From Pseudodesulfovibrio alkaliphilus (GTDB taxonomy: Bacteria > Desulfobacterota > Desulfovibrionia > Desulfovibrionales > Desulfovibrionaceae), in assembly GCF_009729555.1 (NCBI RefSeq), contig NZ_WODC01000004.1:62001-126000 (forward strand): DNA of 64,000 bases. The letters are read 5' to 3'. The translations under genes were made by a program, and so were the position numbers. How positions within the stretch are numbered: the first letter of the stretch is position 1; each line of letters opens with the position of its first letter. The notes beneath the pieces were generated by a model. The model ran no database searches. It was not told the origin of the DNA and was given only the letters and a program-made list of their open reading frames with translations. Shown one piece after another: positions 49,915 to 61,391 of the stretch.

Positions 49915-50688
49915 ATGCACGACGACCAGACCAAGGAATTCCTGGCCAGCCTGCCCGAGCTGGAACAAGGCAAGACATACCACTTCAGGTGCCACCCGGA
50001 CATCGCCTGTTTCAACGCCTGTTGCAGCGACCTCAACCTGGTGCTCACTCCCTACGACATTCTGCGCCTTCGCCGCTCCCTGGGCCTTGGCAGCGTCGAT
50101 TTCCTGCGCGCCCACACCACCATGCACCGGGTGCCGGACACCGGGTTTCCCGAGTTCCGGCTGCGGATGATAGACAATCAGGCCCGCAGCTGTCCCTTTG
50201 TCCGCGACGCGGGATGCTCGGTCTACCCGGACAGGCCCGGAGCCTGCCGCATGTATCCCCTGGGCAGGGCCACCCGGCCCGATGGCCAGGGCGGGGTGCG
50301 TGAGCATTTTTTCATCGTGCGCGAGGATCACTGTCTCGGCTTTGCCGAGCCGCACGAATGGACCGGCGACTCCTGGAAGCAGGACCAGGGTTTCTTGGCC
50401 TACACCGCCAGCAACGACCGCTTCATGCACCTGCTGGCCCGCATCCGCCAGACCGGCTCCCCCGTGCCCGAAAAGATGGGCCACATGGCCACCCTGGCCC
50501 TCTACAAACTCGACGAATTCCAGCGCTTCATCGTCCAGACCCGGCTCTTCGACCGCCTGGAGATGGACGCGGAGCGTCGCGAGGCCGTGCTCAAGGATGA
50601 GGCAGCCGCCCTGGAATTCGCCCTGGACTGGCTTGAGCTGATGCTCTTCCAAACCACCCCGAACCTTGTTGCCCGGAGAGCGTCATGA
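49915..50688 (+). CDS. YkgJ-like cysteine-cluster protein
   Basis: A 257-aa protein of the zinc/iron-chelating YkgJ family. The cysteine block is FRCHPDIACFNACCSDLNLV, with SCPFVRDAGCSVYPDRPGAC later, a typical Cx7C-type cluster. Members may bind Fe-S or zinc; the role is unknown. ATG 49915 has GGAG upstream. The stop overlaps the next gene by 4 nt, so it is coupled to the heptose adenylyltransferase. Confidence 0.85.
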   Translation: MHDDQTKEFLASLPELEQGKTYHFRCHPDIACFNACCSDLNLVLTPYDILRLRRSLGLGSVDFLRAHTTMHRVPDTGFPEFRLRMIDNQARSCPFVRDAGCSVYPDRPGACRMYPLGRATRPDGQGGVREHFFIVREDHCLGFAEPHEWTGDSWKQDQGFLAYTASNDRFMHLLARIRQTGSPVPEKMGHMATLALYKLDEFQRFIVQTRLFDRLEMDAERREAVLKDEAAALEFALDWLELMLFQTTPNLVARRAS

Positions 50689-51170
50689 CCCTGCCCGCCA
50701 ACCCCAAGCTCATGTCCATCCGCACCTTTCTCAAGAGAAAGGCAGAGCTGCCCTCCGGCCACCGGCTGGTCTTCACCAACGGCTGCTACGACATCCTGCA
50801 CCCAGGGCATGTGGATCTGCTGACCCGCGCCCGCGCCCTGGGGGACTTCCTGGTCCTCGGTCTCAATTCCGACGAATCGGTGCGGATGCTCGGCAAGGGT
50901 GATGACCGACCGCTGAACACCCAGGACGAACGCGCATTCGTTCTTGCCGGGCTGGCCTGCGTGGACGCCATCATCGTCTTCCACGAGTCCACGCCGCTGG
51001 AACTGATCAAGGCGGTCCGGCCCCAGGTCCTGGTCAAGGGCGGCGACTGGGCTCCGGATACCATCGTGGGCCGCGAGGTGGTCGAGCAGGCTGGCGGCAC
51101 GGTCCACAGTCTGCCGCTCTTGCCCGGATACTCCACCACCAGTTTCGTGGAGCGCCTCCGCAAAGGCTGA
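50685..51170 (+). CDS. D-glycero-beta-D-manno-heptose 1-phosphate adenylyltransferase
   Basis: A 161-aa nucleotidyltransferase equal to the C-terminal domain of HldE (RfaE domain II), making ADP-heptose for LPS. Seen: RLVFTNGCYDILHPGHVDLL with the HxGH motif, LVLGLNSDESVRMLGKG, RPLNTQDERAFVLAGL, VLVKGGDW and STTSFVERL. Being stand-alone means the kinase domain is encoded elsewhere. It overlaps the YkgJ-like gene and ends before a strong terminator. Confidence 0.92.
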   Translation: MTLPANPKLMSIRTFLKRKAELPSGHRLVFTNGCYDILHPGHVDLLTRARALGDFLVLGLNSDESVRMLGKGDDRPLNTQDERAFVLAGLACVDAIIVFHESTPLELIKAVRPQVLVKGGDWAPDTIVGREVVEQAGGTVHSLPLLPGYSTTSFVERLRKG

Positions 51171-51192
51171 ACCCTTTTCTCCCCACCTGAGG

Positions 51193-51225
51193 AAAGGCCC
51201 GGAGCACTGCGCTCCGGGCCTTTTT
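51193..51225 (+). terminator. Terminator after the heptose adenylyltransferase gene
   Basis: A 13-bp perfect stem (AAAGGCCCGGAGC with its complement, loop ACTGC) ends in five T. It probably also serves the convergent CPBP gene. Confidence 0.92.
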
Positions 51226-51254
51226 CCTTGGGCCGGATCAGCCGGGGTCGGCCC

Positions 51255-51872
51255 CTACATATTGTAGAGGACGAAATTGATCAGGAAATGGACGATGGTG
51301 GAGGGCCAGACAGAGCCGGTGGCCAGGACAGCCGGGGTCAGGATCAGGCCGTAGACAAAGGCGTCGGTCAGGGTGTGGGCCGACAGGGACCAGTGCATCA
51401 GGGAGAAGAGCAGGGCCGAGACCGCGTACAGGGCCGGGGTGGAGAGGCGCGGTCGGAGCACGGACAGGGCCAGCCCCCGGCAGACCAGCTCCTCGCTCAC
51501 GGCCACCAGCACCAGCCCGGCCGTGGCATCAAAGCGAAACAGGGGCGAGGCAGTGTCGAGCGGCACCCCGCCCAAGGCCCAGGTGGGATAATACGGGGCC
51601 AGGACGAACTCCGAGAGCCAGAGATAGGCCATGGCTACCGCCGAGGTACCCACGGTCCACAGGATCAGGTCCGTGACCGGCGGCCAAGACAGGCCGAGGG
51701 CCGCCCGGTCCAGGGCTCCGCGCCGGAGCATGAGCAGCAGAAAGGCGAGGATGCCAAAGCGCATGGCATAGTCGATGAGCACCCATACCGTGTAGTCTGT
51801 GACGGCGATGTTAACGAAATCATTGAGATAGTACGGGAGATAAGCCAGGACAAGGATGGTGGCGCGGCTCAT
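51255..51872 (-). CDS. CPBP-family intramembrane metalloprotease
   Basis: A 205-aa protein with about six helices and the CPBP (Abi) motifs: VSEELVCRGLAL (Glu-Glu with Arg), SLMHWSLSAH and a last His in STIVHFLINF. These are the metal ligands of Rce1-like proteases. The ATG overlaps the GT4 stop by 4 nt, so it is the third gene of the Pat-GT4-CPBP operon. The target is unknown. Confidence 0.83.
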   Translation of the reverse strand: MSRATILVLAYLPYYLNDFVNIAVTDYTVWVLIDYAMRFGILAFLLLMLRRGALDRAALGLSWPPVTDLILWTVGTSAVAMAYLWLSEFVLAPYYPTWALGGVPLDTASPLFRFDATAGLVLVAVSEELVCRGLALSVLRPRLSTPALYAVSALLFSLMHWSLSAHTLTDAFVYGLILTPAVLATGSVWPSTIVHFLINFVLYNM

Positions 51873-53065
51873 TCTTCCTCCGATGAAGGGCGCGGCTCCC
51901 GGAGCCGGGCATAGACCTTGGCATAGTCGGCGATCATGCGCTCCACCGTGAACCGTTTGCGGCCCGAGGCAAAGGCGTTGGCCCCGAGCGCCCGGCAGCG
52001 GGCCGGGTCGGCCAGGAGCGCGGCCGCAGCCTCGACAAAGCCAGCCCGGTCGCCCGGCCCGACCAGCAGGCCGGTCGTGTCGTGGGCCACCTGCTCCGGC
52101 ACCCCGCCCACGCCGTGGGCCACCACGGGCAACCCCTGGGCCATGGCCTCGAGGATGACCAGGGAGTGGTTATCGGCCAGGGTGGGATAGAGGAGGACAT
52201 CGGCGGCGGCCATGAGCAGGGCCAGGCGTTCGCGCTCCACATAGGGCCAGATGACCAGATCTCCGTCGCGGCTCTCGCTGTCGCCGCCCACGGCAAAGCA
52301 AAGAGCCTGGGGCACCCGCGCCTTGATCCCCTGCCACAGGGAGCGCCAGGCGCTCCCTGCCTTGTAGGCCGCGCCGAGGCCCCCGTGGGCCGCGAACACG
52401 GCCACCCGTGCCGCCGGAAGAATGCCCAGCCGGACACGCGCCTCTCGGCGGGACATGGAGCGGGCGGGCCAGGGGATGCCGTTGGGAATGACGGCCACGG
52501 GCAGCCCGAGGTGCTCCCCGGCCAGCCGGGCCAGCCAGCGCGACGGCGCGACCAGGGTCGGACCGAGCCGACGCAGCGACAGGCGCTTGACCTGACGCAC
52601 CCGGCGGCTGTGGGGAAATTTGCGGGGGCAAGGGTCGGCGCATTCCCGGTCCAGGGCCGGACAGTCCAGAGGATAGGGGCAGCCCCCGGTGAACAGCTCG
52701 CAGTCGTGCAGGGTGATTACCGCCCTGGCTCCCTCTGGAATGGCGTTGAGCAGACCGGGCCAGTCGCCGGTACAGTGGATGTGGGCCGTCTCGCCCGCAG
52801 CCAGTTGCGGGCCGAAGCCGCACGGCGCGACCATGGTCGCCGACAGGACCGAGGCCGCCTCCCCGTGCGGTCCGGGCTCGGCCACCTCGCAGGTCAGACG
52901 CACACCAGCGCCCGTTTCGGCCATTCCAGAGGCCAGCAGCCGGGCCACACGCGTGGCCCCGCCGGTCCACTCAAGGCCCGTGTGATGGACCGTGGCCGGG
53001 GCCGCCGTGGATTGCCCCGAAGCCTCGGGCAATGAATCGGACGACGATTCCGTCAGGCGCGGCAC
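51869..53065 (-). CDS. Glycosyltransferase family 4
   Basis: A 398-aa GT-B enzyme. Seen: GLEWTGGATRVARLL at the acceptor side, TLHDCELFTGGCPYPL, then LVAPSRWLARLAGEHL, PNGIPWP and the donor motif LYPTLADNHSLVILEAMAQG. A Cys-rich insertion (CPYPLDCPALDRECADPCPR) is common in GT4 enzymes of colanic-acid-like clusters. GTG 53065 starts 3 nt after the stop of the acetyltransferase gene, so they are in one operon. Donor and acceptor are unknown. Confidence 0.86.
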   Translation of the reverse strand: MPRLTESSSDSLPEASGQSTAAPATVHHTGLEWTGGATRVARLLASGMAETGAGVRLTCEVAEPGPHGEAASVLSATMVAPCGFGPQLAAGETAHIHCTGDWPGLLNAIPEGARAVITLHDCELFTGGCPYPLDCPALDRECADPCPRKFPHSRRVRQVKRLSLRRLGPTLVAPSRWLARLAGEHLGLPVAVIPNGIPWPARSMSRREARVRLGILPAARVAVFAAHGGLGAAYKAGSAWRSLWQGIKARVPQALCFAVGGDSESRDGDLVIWPYVERERLALLMAAADVLLYPTLADNHSLVILEAMAQGLPVVAHGVGGVPEQVAHDTTGLLVGPGDRAGFVEAAAALLADPARCRALGANAFASGRKRFTVERMIADYAKVYARLREPRPSSEEE

Positions 53066-53068
53066 GGC

Positions 53069-55774
53069 CTACTCCTTGACCGTCTCCAGGTCCAGGACCA
53101 TTTCCACCAAATCCTCGTCGTGGGGGTCCGGCGTGACCACAAAGCCAAACTTGCGGGCCAGCCCCTGCATGGCCTTGTTCTCGAGCATTGTCTGGCCCGT
53201 CAGACGGAGGGTGCCCCGGTCGCGGGTATAGCGGATACCCTTGTGGAAGAGCAGGCTGCCCAGGCCCTCGCCCTTCTGATCCGAACGGACCACTATGGCG
53301 AATTCGGCCTCGCTGTTGTCCGGCTTGGTGTTGGTACGCATGACGCCCAGGGTCTCGGGATCGCCGCGCAGATCAAGGGCCGTGGCGATGAAGGCCATCT
53401 CGCGGTCGTAGTCGATCTGGGTGAAGCGGGCGATGTCCTTGTGGTCGAAGTCGCGCTGGACCACCCCGAAAAAGCGCAGCCGAAGGTCCTCGTCCGTGAG
53501 GTTGGCCAGGAAGGCGCGATGGGTGGACTCGTCCTCGGGCCGGATGGGCCGGATGGTGACATGGCGGCCTCCCTTGAGGGTAACGCATTCCTCAAGCTCG
53601 CGGGGGTAGGGCCGGATGGCGAGGCGCCGCTCGCCCTCGCCCTCAAAGGGCGCGATGGTGATCTTGCCGCCCAGGGCGAGGACGCCCTCGCTGTCGGCGT
53701 ACAGGGGGTTGATGTCGATGGACGCGATCTGGGGTACGTCCACGATGAGCTGGGATATCTGGATCAGCGTCAGGGAGAGGTCGTCGATGTCAGCGGGCGG
53801 GTGCGACGGCGTACCCCGGAGCAGGGTGGCGATGCGGGTACGGCCGATCAACTCGCGGGCCAGGCTCATGGACAAGGGCGGCAGGGCCAGGGCCGAGTCC
53901 TGGATCATCTCACGGGCCATGCCGCCGTGGCCGAAAAGCAGCACCGGGCCGAAGACCGGGTCCACCTCGGCCGAGATGGCCAGCTCGTGGGCACCGGGCC
54001 TGCGCCCCATCTTCTGGACCGTGAAGCCCTCGATATAGGCGTCGGGCCGTTCGCGGGTGGCCCTGGCCAGGATGGAGGCCGCCCCTTCCCAGACCCGTTC
54101 CGGGGTCTCCAGGTCGAGGAGCACCCCGCCCATGTCAAAGGGCTGGGGAATCTGGGGGCTTCTGAGCTTGATGGCCACCGGATAGCCCAGTTCGTCGGCC
54201 GCGATGACCGCCTCCTTGGCCGACTGCGCGATGCGCGTCTCCACCACCGGGATGCCGTAGGCGGCCAGGATGTCCTTGGCCTCGGGCTCGGTCAGTCCCG
54301 AACGCCCGGCATCCAGGGCCTTGCGCACGATCTCCCTGGCCCGGCTCGTGTCCGGGAAAAAGTCCGTGGGCAGGGAATCGGGGGTTTCGATGAGCATTTC
54401 CTGGTTGCGCTGGTATTCGGCCATGTAGAGGAAGGCGCGCACCGCATGGGTGGGCGTTTCATAGGTGGGCACTCCCGCCCGGCTGAAAATCTCCCGCGAC
54501 TGCACTGCCGTGCCCGAGCCAAGCCACGCGGTCAGCACCATGCGGTGCGCCCGCTTCAGCGCCTCGCACAGGGCGGTGGCCACATCCAGGTCCGGCACGG
54601 CCGTCCAGGGCACGTGCATGACCAGAATGCCGTTGGAGCCCTTGTCCCTGAGCAGCAGTTTGACCACCTCGGCATAGGCCTTGCCGTCAGCGTTGTAGGG
54701 GATGCCCACAGGATTTGAACGCGACCAGTTCTCCTCGCCCAGCAGGGCGTCGATGGCGGCCACGGTCTCATCGGCCAACGGAGCCAGCTCGCCACCGCCC
54801 GCCAGCAACCTGTCCGCGGCCAGGATGCCCGCGCTGGTGCCGTTGGTCAGGATGGCCAGCTTGCGGCCGTAGACATGACGCAGGGTGCCCAGGGTCTGGG
54901 CGGCGTCGAAGAGTCCGTCGATGTTTTCCACCCGCAGCATGCCAGCGCGCCGGAAGGCCACATCGTAGACCGCGTCGCAGAGCCGGTGCGGGCCGTCTTC
55001 TCTCCGCCAGTGCTCGTCGTGCACGATATCCAGTGCCTGGCCCGGCCGCACCACCAGCACCGGCTTGTTGCGCGAGGCGGCCCTGGCAGCGGACATGAAC
55101 TCGCGGGCGTCCTTGAGGGACTCCACATAGAGCATGATGGACCGGGTCTGCGGGTCCGAGGCGAGGTAGTCGAGGATGTCGGCAAAGGAAACATCGATGC
55201 GGCTGCCCAGAGCGATCATGTGCGAAAATCCAACGCCCTTGGCCTGGGCCCAGTCCAGGACCGTGGCAAAAAGCGAATCCGACTGGGAGACAAAGGCCAC
55301 CTTGCCCGGCGCGGCTCCCACATGGGCCAGGGAGGCGTTGAGGTTGAGGGAGGGGACCATGAAGCCAAGCGACTTGGGCCCGAGAATGCGGATGTCCGGC
55401 GGGGTGGCGATCTTGAGGATGGTGGCCTTGATATCCTGTCTCTCCTCAAGGCTCATGCCCGAAAACCCCGAGCCCATGAGCACCGCCCCCCGGGTGCCGC
55501 CCTGCCGGAGGGAGTGGACGATCTCGGGCACCTCGTCCAGCGGCGAGCAGACCACGGCCAGGTCAGGCACCTTGGGCAGGGCCTTGACCGATGGATAGGT
55601 CAGCACCCCCGCAATGGCCTCGGCCGTGTCCGACACGGGCATGACCGGCCCGAGAAACCCGCCGGCCATGAGGTTGCGCATGACGATGTTGCCTGCGTTG
55701 CGCGGATCGTTGGTGGCGCCGATGACCGCGACGGAGCGGGGCTTGAAGAGATATTCCAGGTTGATGACGCTCAT
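53069..55774 (-). CDS. Pat-like protein acetyltransferase (acyl-CoA ligase-like domains + GNAT)
   Basis: A 901-aa protein with the layout of Pat/PatZ: CoA-binding (FKPRSVAVIGATNDPRNAG), CoA-ligase-like domains, an ATP-grasp region (about 480-690, GYPVAIKLRSPQIPQPFD) and a C-terminal GNAT domain (about 735-895, acetyl-CoA loop DQKGEGLGSLL). At the place where ADP-forming acetyl-CoA synthetases carry the phosphorylated His in an SHTGS-type motif, the text reads RREDGPHRL, so ligase activity is probably lost. The homologue acetylates and silences acetyl-CoA synthetase, and acs lies 0.9 kb away. ATG 55774 has AAGGAG upstream. Confidence 0.88.
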   Translation of the reverse strand: MSVINLEYLFKPRSVAVIGATNDPRNAGNIVMRNLMAGGFLGPVMPVSDTAEAIAGVLTYPSVKALPKVPDLAVVCSPLDEVPEIVHSLRQGGTRGAVLMGSGFSGMSLEERQDIKATILKIATPPDIRILGPKSLGFMVPSLNLNASLAHVGAAPGKVAFVSQSDSLFATVLDWAQAKGVGFSHMIALGSRIDVSFADILDYLASDPQTRSIMLYVESLKDAREFMSAARAASRNKPVLVVRPGQALDIVHDEHWRREDGPHRLCDAVYDVAFRRAGMLRVENIDGLFDAAQTLGTLRHVYGRKLAILTNGTSAGILAADRLLAGGGELAPLADETVAAIDALLGEENWSRSNPVGIPYNADGKAYAEVVKLLLRDKGSNGILVMHVPWTAVPDLDVATALCEALKRAHRMVLTAWLGSGTAVQSREIFSRAGVPTYETPTHAVRAFLYMAEYQRNQEMLIETPDSLPTDFFPDTSRAREIVRKALDAGRSGLTEPEAKDILAAYGIPVVETRIAQSAKEAVIAADELGYPVAIKLRSPQIPQPFDMGGVLLDLETPERVWEGAASILARATRERPDAYIEGFTVQKMGRRPGAHELAISAEVDPVFGPVLLFGHGGMAREMIQDSALALPPLSMSLARELIGRTRIATLLRGTPSHPPADIDDLSLTLIQISQLIVDVPQIASIDINPLYADSEGVLALGGKITIAPFEGEGERRLAIRPYPRELEECVTLKGGRHVTIRPIRPEDESTHRAFLANLTDEDLRLRFFGVVQRDFDHKDIARFTQIDYDREMAFIATALDLRGDPETLGVMRTNTKPDNSEAEFAIVVRSDQKGEGLGSLLFHKGIRYTRDRGTLRLTGQTMLENKAMQGLARKFGFVVTPDPHDEDLVEMVLDLETVKE

Positions 55775-55935
55775 GGGGCTCCTTGCTTGGATGCAATGCG
55801 CTGGGTATGGGCCACGCTACCTTGTTTTGTCCCTGCGGCGCAACCGCCTTGTGCCGCCCTGTCGCCCTAAAGAAATGGCGCAAGACCGCCGATACGACCC
55901 ATTGAAGAACCCGCTTTCACGCAAAGGAGACAGCC

Positions 55936-56403
55936 ATGGTTATCGAACTCGGCATGATGCAGGGACAGGCACAGTTGTCCGAGGCTCTGGATATCCGCAC
56001 CGCGCCCACACTGGAAAAGACAGCCGACGAACAGGCCCGGGCCGCCAAGACGCCGGAGCAGCAGGGCGACACCCTGACCCTCTCCCAGGAGGCCCGCGCC
56101 CTGGCCGCAACGGTCAAGAGCGAGGAGACGGAATCCGGGAGCGAGGACAGCGAGTCCCCCCAGGAGCAGATCGTCAACAACCTGAAAAAGCAGATCGAGA
56201 AGTTGGAGGAGGATATCGACGAGCTCGAAAAGTCGGACCTGCCGGAAAAACAGAAGCAGCAGCAGATTCAGGCCAAGCAGGAGCAGTTGATGCAGCTTAA
56301 CGACCAGTTGCTCAAGGCGCAGGAGAAACTGCGCGGGGCGGGAGGTCAGGTGTCGGGCGGCACCAGAGCCGAAGTGGTCGGCAACAGCGTGGCCGATTTC
56401 TAG
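55936..56403 (+). CDS. Small coiled-coil protein (155 aa)
   Basis: Not recognised with confidence. Residues 78-130 are a strong coiled coil ([18 protein letters not shown]). The stretch [18 protein letters not shown] resembles segments in FlgM and flagellar hook-associated proteins, but that is weak. It is highly Gln/Glu-rich. ATG 55936 has AAAGGAGA upstream. It lies between the divergent pat gene and acs, and is probably not part of acetate metabolism. Confidence 0.7.
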   Translation: MVIELGMMQGQAQLSEALDIRTAPTLEKTADEQARAAKTPEQQGDTLTLSQEARALAATVKSEETESGSEDSESPQEQIVNNLKKQIEKLEEDIDELEKSDLPEKQKQQQIQAKQEQLMQLNDQLLKAQEKLRGAGGQVSGGTRAEVVGNSVADF

Positions 56404-56668
56404 CCTTTGCCGGTGCAGCGCATGCCCAGGGCAGGGCTTCATGAAGCGCGGAGGACTGGAGTCCGCCGCGCTTTGTTGCGTCCATTCGCCGGGGCCGGGC
56501 CAGGAAAGATTGCCGTTCACCGGGCGGATTCGGACCGTTCACCTAAAAACGGTCACGATTGCCCGCCGGGTCCGATACATGGTAGCGCACAGACGTGACG
56601 CCACGGCCAGCGGGCCGCACGGGCCGTCACCTTTCGCCGCAGTTCAACAGGATAGTCAGGAGATGCAC

Positions 56669-58651
<1,983 letters not shown>

Positions 58652-59016
58652 TTCACCGACGCCACGGCCTGAAAACTCACCGGCCCGCCGTCCCGATGGG
58701 GATGGCGGGCCGCTTTCGCCAAGTTTCACCATGGATGCGGGCCACCGAACCGGCACCGCAACTCCGACCACTTCCTCCTGTCGCCAGTGATAACGATAAT
58801 GGCGTGACTGACCTGGGCAAGAAGAAATCAGGAGATCACAGCCCTATTCCGCCCATCGCGACCGCAGTATTTCCGGTCTCCGTTTGCCCCGGCTATTGCG
58901 CCTCCTAAGAAGAAAAGCTAGCCAAACGAGAATTGCGGCTCTTCGCCTTCTCTCCCTTGATCGGCCCACCCCACCGCCAGGAAGACATTCCCTGCCAAAT
59001 CCGGTACACCCCGTTC
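58652..59016 (+). other. Intergenic region after acs (365 bp)
   Basis: It begins with the acs terminator (58681). The rest is non-coding by eye, with several short AT-richer patches such as AAGAAGAAAAGC near 58910. No gene or RNA was recognised. Confidence 0.45.
58681..58712 (+). terminator. Terminator after acs
   Basis: CGGCCCGCC pairs with GGCGGGCCG over a 14-nt loop, 30 bp after the acs stop, followed by CTTTCG. The stem is strong but the T-run is poor. Confidence 0.7.
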
Positions 59017-59193
59017 ATGGGCATGCTTTTCAAGATCATCGTCATCCTCGGGCTCATCTTCCTGATCGCCGGGCTGTTCACCAAGGGCAAGGCCGAGCGG
59101 GCCGCCCGGCGCAACCGGACCACCAACATCCTGCTGGCGGTGCTCATCGCCATGCTCGCCGTCTCCACCCTGATGGGCTTCCTCAACCGCTAG
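59017..59193 (+). CDS. Small membrane protein (58 aa)
   Basis: Two hydrophobic helices: LFKIIVILGLIFLIAGLF (about 4-21) and NILLAVLIAMLAVSTLMGFL (about 37-56), with a basic loop KGKAERAARRNR between. It looks like a small membrane protein, but no family was recognised. There is no good ribosome site; ATG 59017 or 59023 are both possible. It is followed 11 bp later by the radical SAM gene. Confidence 0.5.
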   Translation: MGMLFKIIVILGLIFLIAGLFTKGKAERAARRNRTTNILLAVLIAMLAVSTLMGFLNR

Positions 59194-59204
59194 GCCAACC
59201 GACC

Positions 59205-60569
59205 ATGACCCGGCCGCCCCATCCGCACATACCCTGGTCAGGCGGCCAGGGTGTAAGGCCCCTCCGGGTGCTCGGCATCAACCCGTGGATCACGGATTTC
59301 GCGGCCTTCAACCTGTGGTCGCGGCCGGTGGGGCTGCTGGCCTGCCTGTCCATGCTCCGTAGCGCAGGCGCGGCCGTGGCCCTGATGGACTGCCTGGACC
59401 CCACCTGGGACGGGGTGGCCTGGCCGCGGCCCGGCCGATACGGCACCGGGCACTATCCCAAGACCGAAATCGAGCCGCCCCCTGCCCTGGCCTTCACCGG
59501 CCGCCGATACAGCCGCTACGGCCTGGACCGGGACATGGTGCGCCAGGGGCTGGCCCGGCTTGATCCGCCGCCGGACGCCGTTCTGGTCTCGTCGGTCATG
59601 ACCTACTGGTATCCGGGTGCCCTCGACGCCCTGGAGATGGCCGCCGGGCTGTGGCCTGACGCGACGCGCATCCTGGGCGGCCCCTACCCGACCCTGTGCG
59701 CGCAACACGCCGCCCGCCACGCCAGGGCGGACCTGCTGGTACACGGAGCGCTGGAAAGACCCGAAAACTGGACGAGACTGTGGCGCACCCTGGGCCGCGA
59801 GGTCCCGCCCTTGCCCGATGGGGCAGGGCTGCGTCTTGCCCTGGACCTTTACCCCGCGCCGGAGTTTGCCCCGGTGCTCGGCTCACGCGGCTGCCCCTTT
59901 GCCTGTGATTATTGCGCCAGCCGGGCACTGCACCCCGGCTTCATCCAGTCCGACCCCGGCCCGGTTCTGGCTTCCATGGAGGTCGAGCAGATGCGCGGGG
60001 TGCGCGACTTCGCCTTCTATGACGACGCCCTGTTGGTGGCCCCGCAACGCTGGCTGTGGCCCGTGCTCGACGCCGTGGCCACCCGGTGGCCCGAGGTGCG
60101 TCTGCACACGCCCAACGCCATGCACGTGCGCAGCCTCACGGCCGACACCTGCCGCCGTCTCAAGGCCGGTGGCCTGACCACCGTGCGCCTGGGGCTCGAA
60201 ACCACGGACTTCGACCACCGCCACGACATCAAGCTGACCCGGCGCGAATGGGAGACCGGAGCCGCCAACCTCGTCAGCGCTGGCTTCGAGCTGGCCGACA
60301 TCGGCGTGTACATCCTCTTTGGCTTGCCCGGCCAGGATCTGGCCCAAGTGGAACAGGCCGTGCGCCATGTGCACGATTTCGGCTTCCGGCCCCATCTGGC
60401 CCACTACACGCCCATCCCGGGCAGCCCCATGTTCAATGCTGCGTGTCTGGCCAGCCCCTATCCCATCGCCGAGGAGCCGTTGTTTCAAAACAACTCCATC
60501 TGGCCCTGCGTTCCCGGCGGTTTTGCCTGGGACAAAGCCGCCCGATGGAAGGCCCTGCTCCGGGGATGA
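59205..60569 (+). CDS. B12-binding radical SAM protein
   Basis: A 454-aa protein. The N-terminal 170 residues are a cobalamin-binding-like domain (LGINPWITDFAAFNLWSRPV, then LGGPYPTLCAQH). The radical SAM domain has GSRGCPFACDYCASRAL with the CxxxCxxC cluster near residue 229, followed by FYDDALLVAP, RLGLETTDFDHRHDIKL and IYILFGLPGQD-like VYILFGLPGQD. No B12 ligand His motif was clear. The substrate is unknown; many relatives modify lipids or cofactors. ATG 59205 lies 11 bp after the small membrane-protein gene. Confidence 0.85.
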   Translation: MTRPPHPHIPWSGGQGVRPLRVLGINPWITDFAAFNLWSRPVGLLACLSMLRSAGAAVALMDCLDPTWDGVAWPRPGRYGTGHYPKTEIEPPPALAFTGRRYSRYGLDRDMVRQGLARLDPPPDAVLVSSVMTYWYPGALDALEMAAGLWPDATRILGGPYPTLCAQHAARHARADLLVHGALERPENWTRLWRTLGREVPPLPDGAGLRLALDLYPAPEFAPVLGSRGCPFACDYCASRALHPGFIQSDPGPVLASMEVEQMRGVRDFAFYDDALLVAPQRWLWPVLDAVATRWPEVRLHTPNAMHVRSLTADTCRRLKAGGLTTVRLGLETTDFDHRHDIKLTRREWETGAANLVSAGFELADIGVYILFGLPGQDLAQVEQAVRHVHDFGFRPHLAHYTPIPGSPMFNAACLASPYPIAEEPLFQNNSIWPCVPGGFAWDKAARWKALLRG

Positions 60570-60737
60570 CCAACACCCGCGCCGCGACACCCCTGATCCG
60601 GCGGCACGGCCAACCCCGCCTGGGATGGCTGCTCAATCGCTGCCGGAGCAATTGGATTTAGATTAATTCTAGACTCTTCCCTGTCGGGTATGCTACTGGC
60701 ACAGGCACGGAAGGACCAACGCAAGAGGGCGAATCAA

Positions 60738-61391
60738 ATGATGAATGCTAAAAAAAACGGGATGATGCTCGCTGTCTGTCTGGCGGCAGCCCTGACCCTT
60801 GGCGGCTGCGCTCGGCAGCATATCGTTTCCTCGCCTCCGGCCGAACGGCCAACGGCGCGGGCCACGCCTCTGCCCGCCGAGCAGACGCCCGAGCCGTCGG
60901 CCACCAAGGGGCCGGAAGATGAGCGGCGCGAAAACGAAGGGGTCTATGTGGTGGATGCACCCGTCGCAGAGCAGGCCGGACGGAGCGTGGCCGAAAGCGA
61001 GCTGGGCGAGGAGCCTCTGCCCGCCGAGGCGGCGCCAGCCACGGCGGCGACTGGCCCGGTTGCGGCCGACGAAGCCTTCGACGCCCCGGCCGCAGCCCAC
61101 GCCCCTCTTACCCACGAGACGCACCCCGGCGCCACGGCCGCGGCCCTGCCCGAGGTTGTCGAGGGCGGGAGCTTCTTTGTGCAGGTGGGCGCGTTCTCAG
61201 ACCTTGAAAACGCGAACAGAGCCCTCGCACGCCTCATTGCCGACGGGTACAAGGGCTCCAGGCTGGACGCCACCGGAGACGGGTTGATCCGCGTCCAGGC
61301 CGGGGCCTTTGGCGACCACGGCTCTGCCGAGGCGGCCCTTGACCGGCTCCAAGCGGAATACCCCAAGGGGTTCGTGCTTAAGACGGATTAA
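60738..61391 (+). CDS. SPOR-domain lipoprotein
   Basis: A 217-aa protein. It has a lipoprotein signal (AVCLAAALTLGGC), then a long Ala/Pro/Glu-rich linker (about 30-140) and a C-terminal SPOR domain: SFFVQVGAFSDLENANRALA and LIRVQAGAFGDHGSAEAAL. SPOR domains bind denuded septal peptidoglycan, so it likely acts at division or cell-wall sites. ATG 60738 has AGAGGG about 9 nt upstream. Its 3' end overlaps the convergent IHF/HU gene by 14 nt. Confidence 0.87.
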   Translation: MMNAKKNGMMLAVCLAAALTLGGCARQHIVSSPPAERPTARATPLPAEQTPEPSATKGPEDERRENEGVYVVDAPVAEQAGRSVAESELGEEPLPAEAAPATAATGPVAADEAFDAPAAAHAPLTHETHPGATAAALPEVVEGGSFFVQVGAFSDLENANRALARLIADGYKGSRLDATGDGLIRVQAGAFGDHGSAEAALDRLQAEYPKGFVLKTD

